A stretch of DNA of 41,662 nucleotides from Streptomyces malaysiense (GTDB lineage: Bacteria; Actinomycetota; Actinomycetes; Streptomycetales; Streptomycetaceae): NCBI RefSeq assembly GCF_000980885.2, contig NZ_LBDA02000064.1, forward strand, positions 1 to 41,662. The letters are read 5' to 3'. The notes under the pieces were generated by a model, which searched no databases, was not told where the DNA came from, and worked only from the letters and a program-made list of their open reading frames with translations. Both the position numbers and the translations under genes were made by a program. Positions 8,649 through 15,951 of the stretch are shown here, piece after piece; the first letter of the stretch is position 1; the number at the start of each line of letters is the position of its first letter.

Positions 8649-8806
8649 CTTCACCGAAGAGTGGCAATTCGTGCGCACCGGTGAAGTGGTGTGAAAACGG
8701 CTCATCTCCTCGGCGAGGTGGGCGAATGCCTCCTAGCGGACCCCCGCGTTCGAGCCTTGCGAAGATGTGCCAGAGTTGCCACGTCCGCCCTGTCAGCACG
8801 TACCGT
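8649..8806 (+). promoter_or_regulatory. Upstream region of the molybdenum-hydroxylase-like operon
   Basis: The 293-bp gap 8563-8855 holds an inverted repeat CTTCACCG (8649-8656) / CGGTGAAG (8679-8686) with a 22-nt spacer. A possible promoter TTGCCA (8776-8781), 19 nt, TACCGT (8801-8806) would start transcription about 40-45 nt before the TTG start at 8856. A regulator could bind the repeat; this is inference. Confidence 0.35.
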
Positions 8807-8855
8807 ACGGCGCAACAGGCGGGACCAGGTGGGGCAGCGGGAAGGGGCAGCCGGG

Positions 8856-9749
8856 TTGACCACGCACGCACCGCAGGCGGGGCAGGCCGTCACGCTGCCC
8901 ACGACGCTGGACGAGGCGGTGGCGGCGCTCGCCGCGATGCCCACCGCGGTCCCGGTCGCGGGCGGCACCGATCTGATGGCCGCCGTCAACTCCGGGCAGC
9001 TGCGGCCCGCCGCGCTGGTCGGCCTCGGCCGGATCAGCGAGATCCGCGGCTGGCAGTACCAGGACGGCCACGCGCTGCTCGGCGCCGGGCTCACCCACGC
9101 GCGCATGGGCCGCCCCGACTTCGCGGCCCTGATCCCCGCGCTCGCCGCCGCCGCGCGCGCCGCGGGCCCGCCGCACATCCGCAACGCCGGCACCTTGGGC
9201 GGCAACATCGCCTCCGCCGCGCCCACCGGGGACGCGCTGCCGGTGCTCGCCGCGCTGGAGGCGACGCTGATCGTCGCCGGACCGGGCGGGGCGCGCCGGG
9301 AGGTTCCGGTCTCGCACCTGCTGGCGGGCGTGGAGATGCTGGGCGCCGGCGAACTCATCGGCTTCGTGCGGGTGCCGCTGCTGCACGCCCCGCAGGTCTT
9401 CCTGAAGGCCACCGGGCGCACCGGACCCGGCCGTGCGCTGGCCTCCGTCGCCCTCGTGCTCGACCCGGCCCGGCGCGGGGTGCGCTGCGCGGTCGGGGCC
9501 ATAGCGCCGATGCCGCTGCGGCCGCTGGAGGCCGAGCAGTGGGTCGCGCAGCTCATCGACTGGGACAACGACCGCGCGCTCGTCCCCGAGGCGCTCGGCG
9601 CCTTCGGCGAGTACGTCGCCGCGGCCTGCATCCCCGACCCGGCGCCGGAGGCGGACGGCACGGTGCCGTCGCTGCCGCCCGCCGTACTGCACCTGCGGCG
9701 TACCGTCGCCGCGCTGGCCCGACGAGCACTGGGGAGGGCGCTGTCGTGA
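8856..9749 (+). CDS. FAD-binding subunit of a molybdenum hydroxylase (CoxM/XdhB-like)
   Basis: 297 residues from a TTG start at 8856, chosen because GAAGGGG lies 8 nt upstream and the family homology begins right after it; an ATG-led frame from 8691 adds 55 residues without similarity. In this family the subunit carries electrons from the iron-sulfur clusters to an acceptor through FAD. The FAD motifs are seen as VAGGTDLMAAVNSGQLRP and PPHIRNAGTLGGNIASAAPT, followed by GDALPVLAALEATLIV and a C-terminal CO-dehydrogenase flavoprotein-like region. It is the first gene of a three-gene operon; its TGA overlaps the next GTG by four bases (GTGA), suggesting translational coupling. Confidence 0.85.
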   Translation: MTTHAPQAGQAVTLPTTLDEAVAALAAMPTAVPVAGGTDLMAAVNSGQLRPAALVGLGRISEIRGWQYQDGHALLGAGLTHARMGRPDFAALIPALAAAARAAGPPHIRNAGTLGGNIASAAPTGDALPVLAALEATLIVAGPGGARREVPVSHLLAGVEMLGAGELIGFVRVPLLHAPQVFLKATGRTGPGRALASVALVLDPARRGVRCAVGAIAPMPLRPLEAEQWVAQLIDWDNDRALVPEALGAFGEYVAAACIPDPAPEADGTVPSLPPAVLHLRRTVAALARRALGRALS

Positions 9750-12259
9750 CCGACGACCGGCACGGAGAGGGCACGCCCGAGGGCGGCCGCTGGAACCCGT
9801 TGCCCCAGGGCGACTACGACGACGGCGCCACCGCCTTCGTCAAGCTCCCCGAGGGCGGCATAGACGCCCTGCTGGCCGGCGACAGCCCGCTGGCCGCGCC
9901 GGGCCACGGCTATGTGCCGCCGCGCATCCCGGGGGCTCCGGCGGACGACGGCCACGGCGGCTGGCCCGAGCCCCGGAGCGGTGCCGCCCAGTGGCCCGAC
10001 CCGAACGGCGGCCAGGGCGGCGGCCGGTGGCCCGACCCGGACGCCGGGCAGGGGGCGACGCAGGGCGGCGACCGCTTCACGTACGACCCCGCGGCCACCC
10101 AGCACTGGAACTTCGAGGAGCCCCAGGCTCCCGCCGCGCCCGGCCATGACGTCACCGGGCAGTGGTCCATCCCCGTCGCAGGCGGAGAACTGCCCGACGA
10201 ATCCGGCGAGTTCACCACCTCGTCCCTGGTGGAGCAGTGGGGCGGCACCCCGCCGGCCACCCTCCCGGGCGGCGCGCCCGCGCCCTGGGCCACCGGCACG
10301 GGCCGGCCCTGGGGCGACCAGGGAGAGGCCGCGCAGGGACCGGACACGTACGGGTCCGGCGAGGCGTACGGGCACGACACGTACGCCCCCGAGGCCGGCG
10401 GCGCCGAGGCGTACGGCCCCGGGACCGGCGGACACACGGGGGGCGCCGAATTCCGCGCCGAGCGCGCGCAGAGCACCGGGCAGGGGGTCGGCAGCGCGCG
10501 GGCGCGCCGGCAGGCCCGCGCACAGGCCGCGTACGAGCGGTCCGGGGCCGGACAGGGCGCGCCGGGCGGGTACGAGCACGCGGGGCCCGGGCAGGGCGCC
10601 CACGGGCAGACCGGTCCCGTGCCGGACGCGCACCAGCAGACGGGCCGCGCGCCGGAGCGGACCGGTTCCGCGCCGGACGCGTACGGCCAGGACGCGCCGG
10701 GGCACGAGGCGTACGGGCCGGACGGCTCCGGGCAGACCGGGGCGGTGCCGGGCGAGCACGAGGCGGCCGGGCACACGCAGGGCGTGGACGCGCACGGGCT
10801 GGACGCGCACGGCGGGTACGGCCAGGGAGGGTACGAACAGGCGGGGTACGAGCAGTCCGGGTACGAGCAGTCCGGACAGGCGGACGGCGCGGCCGTGCCG
10901 GGTCCGGACGGGACCGCGGCGCAGGAGCACGCCGCGCGGGACCCGCACGAGCAGGCGGGCCACGAACAGGCCGGGCACCCCGATTCGGCGCACCCGGAGC
11001 CGGGCCACACCCCGCCCGGCGGTCACCCCGCCCCCGCGCACCTCCCCTCGCCCGCCACCGAGCCGTCGTACCCCTCCCCGGGCGCCCCCCTGGGGGACGG
11101 GCGACCGGCGCACCCGCCGGGGGACGCCGCGGCGGAGCACCGTACGCCGCCCGCGGGCACCCCCGTGGGCCCGGACGCCCACGGCCCGGCCACGCCTCCC
11201 GCCGACGGCCCCGCCGAACACGCGGACCAGGACGCCGCCGCCGAGGCCGCCACGCGGCCGGAGGCGGCGCCCGACCCGGCCGCCACGCCGGCGCACGGCA
11301 CCCCGTCGCCCACCGCGGACCCGGCCGTACCCGTCGTACCCGAGCAGCGCTCCGGCGCGGCCGTGCCCGGCGTTCCCGGGCAGCGGTCCGACACGCCCGT
11401 GCCGGCGCCCGCCGCACCGGCGGAGGCCGCTCCGGCGCACGACGGCGACACGCCGAGCCCCGCGCCGGAGGCGCCGGAACACGCCGACAGCGAACCCGAA
11501 CAGGCCGGGGAGCCCGAAGCCGCCGAGGCGCCGGAAGAGCCGGAGCGCGCCCCCCTCCCGCCCCACGACGACCACCCCAGCGCCTCCTACGTCCTGCGTG
11601 TCAACGGCGCCGACCGGCCCGTCACCGACGCCTGGATCGGGGAGTCGCTGCTCTACGTGCTGCGTGAGCGGCTCGGGCTCGCCGGGGCGAAGGACGGCTG
11701 CTCGCAGGGCGAGTGCGGGGCCTGCAACGTGCAGGTCGACGGGCGGCTCGTGGCCTCCTGCCTGGTGCCCGCGGTCACCGCGGCCGGCACCGAGGTGCGC
11801 ACCGTGGAGGGGCTGGCCCAGGACGGTCACCCCTCGGACGTGCAGCGGGCGCTGGCCAGGTGCGGCGCCGTGCAGTGCGGCTTCTGCGTGCCCGGCATGG
11901 CGATGACCGTGCACGACCTGCTGGAGGGCAACCCCGCGCCGACCGAGCTGGAGACCCGGCAGGCCCTGTGCGGCAACCTGTGCCGCTGCTCCGGCTACCG
12001 GGGCGTCGTCCAGGCCGTCCAGGAGGTCGTCGCCGAACGCGCGGACGCGCACGCTCCCGAGACGGCGGCGGACACGGCGGCGGAGACGGGGACCGAAGCC
12101 GAGGACGCGGGCGTACCGCACCAGGCGGCTTCCGGCTCCGGCCCGTCGCTGTTCGAGGCGCCGGGCGTCTTCGACACGCCGCCACCCACCCCGGACGGCT
12201 ACGGCGACACGCCCGGCCCGTACGACCAGCACTACGGCCAGGACGGAGGCCAGGCGTGA
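9746..12259 (+). CDS. [2Fe-2S] subunit with very long disordered N-terminus (CoxS/XdhA-like)
   Basis: 837 residues, against about 150-180 usual for this subunit. The catalytic-complex domain is only residues 612-765: SASYVLRVNG, a plant-type [2Fe-2S] site (Cys652, 657, 660, 672; GCSQGECGAC) and a helical [2Fe-2S] site (Cys711, 714, 746, 748; CGFCVPGM, CGNLCRCSGY). Residues 1-611 are low complexity, rich in Gly, Pro, Ala, His, Gln, Glu and Tyr, with YEQ and HEQAG repeats. A further tail of about 75 residues ends in DQHYGQDGGQA. The GTG start overlaps the upstream stop and has GGGGAGGG at 9731-9738. One uninterrupted frame with uniform codon use argues for a genuine fusion. The role of the extension is unknown. 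Confidence 0.85.
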   Translation: MTDDRHGEGTPEGGRWNPLPQGDYDDGATAFVKLPEGGIDALLAGDSPLAAPGHGYVPPRIPGAPADDGHGGWPEPRSGAAQWPDPNGGQGGGRWPDPDAGQGATQGGDRFTYDPAATQHWNFEEPQAPAAPGHDVTGQWSIPVAGGELPDESGEFTTSSLVEQWGGTPPATLPGGAPAPWATGTGRPWGDQGEAAQGPDTYGSGEAYGHDTYAPEAGGAEAYGPGTGGHTGGAEFRAERAQSTGQGVGSARARRQARAQAAYERSGAGQGAPGGYEHAGPGQGAHGQTGPVPDAHQQTGRAPERTGSAPDAYGQDAPGHEAYGPDGSGQTGAVPGEHEAAGHTQGVDAHGLDAHGGYGQGGYEQAGYEQSGYEQSGQADGAAVPGPDGTAAQEHAARDPHEQAGHEQAGHPDSAHPEPGHTPPGGHPAPAHLPSPATEPSYPSPGAPLGDGRPAHPPGDAAAEHRTPPAGTPVGPDAHGPATPPADGPAEHADQDAAAEAATRPEAAPDPAATPAHGTPSPTADPAVPVVPEQRSGAAVPGVPGQRSDTPVPAPAAPAEAAPAHDGDTPSPAPEAPEHADSEPEQAGEPEAAEAPEEPERAPLPPHDDHPSASYVLRVNGADRPVTDAWIGESLLYVLRERLGLAGAKDGCSQGECGACNVQVDGRLVASCLVPAVTAAGTEVRTVEGLAQDGHPSDVQRALARCGAVQCGFCVPGMAMTVHDLLEGNPAPTELETRQALCGNLCRCSGYRGVVQAVQEVVAERADAHAPETAADTAAETGTEAEDAGVPHQAASGSGPSLFEAPGVFDTPPPTPDGYGDTPGPYDQHYGQDGGQA
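10814..10873 (+). repeat. Four tandem 15-bp units encoding GY(G/E)Q(G/A/S)
   Basis: Units start at 10814, 10829, 10844 and 10859, each GGGTACGRVCAG plus one codon; the last two are identical. They lie in the low-complexity part of the iron-sulfur subunit gene, which is otherwise full of related Tyr, His and Gln motifs. Confidence 0.9.
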
Positions 12260-14556
12260 GCAACGAAGCCGCCGCCGCCGCGGAACCCGCCCCCGAGACC
12301 GAGCAGGCGCTGCACGGCCTCGGCGTCTCGCTGCCGCACGCGGACGCCCGCGCCAAGACCGAGGGCACCTTCCCGTACGCCGCCGACCTGTGGGCCGAGG
12401 GCCTGCTCTGGTCGGCCGTCCTGCGCTCCCCGCACGCGCACGCCAGGATCGTGTCCATCGACACCTCGCACGCCCGTGAGATGCCCGGCGTGCGCGCCGT
12501 CATCACCCACGAGGACGTGCCGGGCACCCCTCGCCACGGCCGGGGCACCCCCGACCGGCCGGTGTTCGCCGCCGAGGTCGTACGGCACCACGGTGAGGCC
12601 ATCGCCGCCGTCGCCGCCGACCACCCGGACACCGCGCGGATGGCCGCGGCCGCGATCATCGTCGAGTACGAGGTCCTCGACCCGGTGACCGACCCCGAGC
12701 AGGCGTTCGAGGCCGAACCCCTGCACCCCGACGGCAACCTGATCCGGCACATCCCGCTGCGCCACGGCGACGCGGACGCGGCCGGCGAGGTGGTGGTCGA
12801 GGGGCTCTACCGGATCGGCCGCCAGGACCCGGCCCCGATCGGCGCCGAGGCCGGTCTCGCGGTGCCCCGCCCCGACGGCGGGGTGGAGCTGTACCTGGCC
12901 TCCACCGACCCGCACCACGACCGCGACACCGCCGCCGCCTGCTTCGGGCTGTCCCCGGATCGGGTGAAGATCGTGGTCACCGGGGTACCCGGGGCCACCG
13001 CCGACCGCGAGGACGGGAGCTTCCAGCTCCCGCTCGGCCTGCTCGCCCTGCGCACCGGCCTGCCGGTGAAGCTCGCCGCGAGCCGCGAGGAGTCCTTCCT
13101 CGGCCACGTCCACCGGCACCCCACCCTGCTGCGCTACCGCCACCACGCCGATGCCGACGGCAACCTGGTGAAGGTGGAGGCGCAGATCCTGCTGGACGCG
13201 GGCGCGTACGCCGACACCTCCGCGGAGGCGCTGGCGGCCGCCGTCTCCTTCGCGTGCGGACCGTACGTCGTGCCGAACGCGTTCATCGAGGGCTGGGCCG
13301 TGCGCACCAACAACCCGCCCTCCGGTCATGTGCGCGGCGAGGGCGCGATGCAGGTGTGCGCCGCGTACGAGGCGCAGATGGACAAGCTGGCCCGGAAGCT
13401 GGACATGGACCCGGCGGAACTCCGGCTGCGCAACGCCCTCGCGACCGGTGACGTGCTGCCCATCGGCCAGACGGTGACCTGCCCGGCTCCGGTCGCCGAA
13501 CTCCTGCGGTCCGTACGGGACTTCCCGCTCCCGGAACTTCCCAAGGACACCCCCGAGGAGGACTGGCTGCTGCCCGGCGGACCCGAGGGCGCGGGGGAGC
13601 CGGGCGCGGTGCGCCGGGGCGTCGGCTACGGCCTCGGCATGGTGCACATGCTCGGCGCGGAGGGCGCCGACGAGGTGTCCACGGCGACGGTCAGGGTCCA
13701 CGACGGCATCGCGACCGTGCTCTGCGCGGCCGTGGAGGCCGGGCAGGGATTCACCACGCTGGCCCGGCAGATCGTCCAGGACACCCTGGGCATCGAGGAG
13801 GTCCGCGTCGCCCCGGTCGACACCGACCAGCCCCCGTCCGGACCGGGCAGCCGTGGCCGGCACACCTGGGTGTCGGGCGGTGCGGTGGAGCGGGCGGCGA
13901 AGATGGTCCGCACCCAGCTTCTCCAGCCGCTGGCCCACAAGTTCGGCATGTCGACCGAACTGCTCCAGATCGAGGACGGCAAGATCACGTCGTACGACGG
14001 GGTGCTGTCGACCACCGTCACCGAGGCGCTGGACGGCAAGGAGCTGTGGGCCACCGCGCAGTGCCGCCCGCACCCCACCGAGCCGCTGGACGCGGCCGGG
14101 CAGGGCGACGCGTTCGTGGGCCTCGCGTTCTGCGCGATCCGCGCGGTCGTGGACGTGGACATCGAGCTGGGCTCGGTGCGGGTGGTGGAGCTGGCCGTCG
14201 CCCAGGACGTGGGCCGGGTGCTCAACCCCGCGCAGCTGGCGGCCCGGATCGAGGCGGGCGTCACGCAGGGCGTCGGCATCGCGCTCACCGAGAACCTGCG
14301 CACCCCGCGCGGGCTGGTCCGCCACCCCGACCTGACCGGGTACGCCCTGCCGACCGCCCTGGACGCGCCGGACATCCGGATCGTCAAGCTGGTGGAGGAG
14401 CGGGACGTGGTCGCGCCGTTCGGCGCCAAGTCGGTCAGCGCGGTGCCGGTGGTGACGTCCCCGGCGGCCATCGCCTCCGCCGTCCGCGCGGCCACCGGGC
14501 GCCCGGTCAACCGGCTCCCGGTCCGCCCCCAGGCGGCCGTGGTCACCACCCGGTGA
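12256..14556 (+). CDS. Molybdopterin-binding large subunit, xanthine dehydrogenase family, atypical
   Basis: 766 residues. The GTG start overlaps the upstream stop (GTGA) and has GGAGG at 12245-12249. The fold is clear: an N-terminal hammerhead-type domain (SPHAHARIVSID, PGVRAVITHEDVPG), then molybdopterin-binding regions with VRGEGAMQ (Arg360) and GQGFTTLARQ (496-505). Key active-site features are absent. Where the family has a Gly-rich GGGFGGK loop there is GATADREDG (from residue 246). Where it has GVGEP with the catalytic glutamate there is SVSAVP, with Ala729 in place of Glu. It may be catalytically changed, may bind a different cofactor form, or may have a non-hydroxylase role. The substrate cannot be predicted. 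Confidence 0.88.
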   Translation: MSNEAAAAAEPAPETEQALHGLGVSLPHADARAKTEGTFPYAADLWAEGLLWSAVLRSPHAHARIVSIDTSHAREMPGVRAVITHEDVPGTPRHGRGTPDRPVFAAEVVRHHGEAIAAVAADHPDTARMAAAAIIVEYEVLDPVTDPEQAFEAEPLHPDGNLIRHIPLRHGDADAAGEVVVEGLYRIGRQDPAPIGAEAGLAVPRPDGGVELYLASTDPHHDRDTAAACFGLSPDRVKIVVTGVPGATADREDGSFQLPLGLLALRTGLPVKLAASREESFLGHVHRHPTLLRYRHHADADGNLVKVEAQILLDAGAYADTSAEALAAAVSFACGPYVVPNAFIEGWAVRTNNPPSGHVRGEGAMQVCAAYEAQMDKLARKLDMDPAELRLRNALATGDVLPIGQTVTCPAPVAELLRSVRDFPLPELPKDTPEEDWLLPGGPEGAGEPGAVRRGVGYGLGMVHMLGAEGADEVSTATVRVHDGIATVLCAAVEAGQGFTTLARQIVQDTLGIEEVRVAPVDTDQPPSGPGSRGRHTWVSGGAVERAAKMVRTQLLQPLAHKFGMSTELLQIEDGKITSYDGVLSTTVTEALDGKELWATAQCRPHPTEPLDAAGQGDAFVGLAFCAIRAVVDVDIELGSVRVVELAVAQDVGRVLNPAQLAARIEAGVTQGVGIALTENLRTPRGLVRHPDLTGYALPTALDAPDIRIVKLVEERDVVAPFGAKSVSAVPVVTSPAAIASAVRAATGRPVNRLPVRPQAAVVTTR

Positions 14557-14558
14557 CC

Positions 14559-14582
14559 GGCGCCGGGCAACGCGTCGGCGCC
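14559..14582 (+). terminator. Probable terminator after the large subunit
   Basis: GGCGCCG at 14559-14565 pairs with CGGCGCC at 14576-14582 around a 10-nt loop, followed by TTCT. It starts 3 nt after the operon's last stop codon. Confidence 0.45.
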
Positions 14583-14703
14583 TTCTGACGTCTTCGTCCC
14601 ACGGGGCGTTGTCAGTGGTGCGGCGTAGTGTGCTCAGCGGTGGGGGAGCCGCCGGTGCGGGCGCCCGTACTTCGGCACGCACGGGCGAGACCGCGGGGGA
14701 GCG

Positions 14704-15864
14704 ATGGGTACGACGACGGATGCCGGGACAGCGGCGATCACGCTGACCGAGGCCGAGCTGGACCGCCATGTCACACATGCCGCGACGCGCGGCCTGCTCA
14801 CGGGTCCCGGGCTGCCCGCCGTCACCGACGTGCTGACCTTCTCACCGCTGCGCGCGCACGGCCTGCGCACCCTCGCGGACGCGGCGGACGGCCCCTTCCA
14901 CCTGGCGGAGGAGCTGCGGGACCGCTTGGTGATCGGCGAACTGCTCAACCCGGCCGGCATGGAGCGGGAGTCGATCCTGCTCGACGGCGACACGGGCGAG
15001 ATCACGACGGCGTACCTCCGTGACCCCTCCGCCTGGCGCCCCTTCGCACCGTCCCTGGCCACGCTGCTGCGCTTCGCCGCGGTCACCGAGGAACTCGCGG
15101 GCCTGCGCGGCCGGTTCTCCTCGCTGGCCGGGCGGTACGGCCCGAAGACGGCCGCAGAGGCGTCCCGCCGGCTGCTCGCCCTCTTCGAGGAGGGCACGGA
15201 CGGCCGGGTGCCGCCGTACTGGAAGGCGGCGGCCCTGATCCGCCCGCTCGCCCTGGCCGCGGGTCCGGGCACGGCGTCCGGGCTCGCCCTGGACATCCCC
15301 GCGCGCGTCCTCGACCAGGAGTTCGGGCACGGTCGGGTGGCCCGCTTCGAGGACGTCGACTTCCCGGTCACGCTCACCCACGAGCCGACCCGCCGCTTCC
15401 TGCGCGAGACCGGGCTGCCCGAGGAGGCGGTCCTCTTCTTCACCGACCCGGACGCCCCGCTGCCGACGCTGCGCGAGTACTTCGCCCAGGAGTGCGGCGA
15501 CCATCCCCGCACCGAACTCCCGGCCCACTGCGACCACTTGATCCGCCTCGGCCGCCTGGCCGAGGAAAGCAGCCTGGTGGTCGACGGCCGCACCGGCGCG
15601 GTGCTGACGTTCTCCGAACCGGAGGCCGCGCTGCACCCGCTCAACACCGACGTCTCGACCCTCGCCTTCACCCTCTGGCTGCTCCACCACGAACGCGTCA
15701 TCGACCAGCACCTCTCCCACGAACTGACGACGGCCTCCTACGACCAGCTGGCCGCCGCCATGCTCCACACCCTGACCACCCTCGACCCGACCGCCACCCA
15801 GCCGGGCACGACGTGGCACTACTGGGCGGAGTCCTTCCAGGACGAGGCGGGCGGGGTGCTCTGA
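14704..15864 (+). CDS. Tandem SUKH-4-like (SMI1/KNR4 superfamily) protein
   Basis: 386 residues. The C-terminal half fits the SUKH-4 pattern: RFLRETGLPEEAVLFF, LIRLGRLAEESSLVVDG (the 'genuine identity' strand pair), TGAVLTFSEPEAALHPLNTD, then LAFTLWLLHH. The N-terminal half (RLVIGELLNPAGMERESI, DGDTGEITTAYL) resembles a second, more divergent copy. SUKH proteins are often immunity proteins of contact-dependent or polymorphic toxin systems, but no toxin gene is next to it here. GGGGGA at 14695-14700 precedes the ATG by 3 nt. The 147-bp upstream gap shows no strong promoter. The family call is from motifs only. Confidence 0.72.
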   Translation: MGTTTDAGTAAITLTEAELDRHVTHAATRGLLTGPGLPAVTDVLTFSPLRAHGLRTLADAADGPFHLAEELRDRLVIGELLNPAGMERESILLDGDTGEITTAYLRDPSAWRPFAPSLATLLRFAAVTEELAGLRGRFSSLAGRYGPKTAAEASRRLLALFEEGTDGRVPPYWKAAALIRPLALAAGPGTASGLALDIPARVLDQEFGHGRVARFEDVDFPVTLTHEPTRRFLRETGLPEEAVLFFTDPDAPLPTLREYFAQECGDHPRTELPAHCDHLIRLGRLAEESSLVVDGRTGAVLTFSEPEAALHPLNTDVSTLAFTLWLLHHERVIDQHLSHELTTASYDQLAAAMLHTLTTLDPTATQPGTTWHYWAESFQDEAGGVL

Positions 15865-15935
15865 CGAGGGGCGCAGGTCCGGGGTCGCAGAGGAGAGGGG
15901 GGACCTCCGACAGGTGCGAACTCGGCGTCGGGCCT

Positions 15936-15951
15936 TACTCTTTCGGACATG
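15936..15951 (+). promoter_or_regulatory. -10 element for a leaderless mRNA (MFS transporter)
   Basis: TACTCT at 15936-15941 is followed by 7 nt and the ATG at 15949. There is no ribosome site in the preceding 20 nt. Confidence 0.5.

Noticed and set aside
10330..11040. Dense direct repeats considered as a CRISPR array or recombination site
   Set aside because: They are in-frame codon repeats of one protein, have no unique spacers and have no cas genes nearby.
8702..12232. A 1176-codon minus-strand frame antisense to the FAD and iron-sulfur subunit genes
   Set aside because: Low-complexity Val/Arg/Gly translation. It made me check whether the long N-terminus of the iron-sulfur subunit is itself a shadow, but that frame is continuous with eight conserved cysteines and starts with a good ribosome site and GTGA overlap.
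12256..14556. Large subunit considered a pseudogene because catalytic residues are missing
   Set aside because: The frame is intact over 766 codons, translationally coupled to its partners and retains other family motifs, so altered function is more likely than decay.
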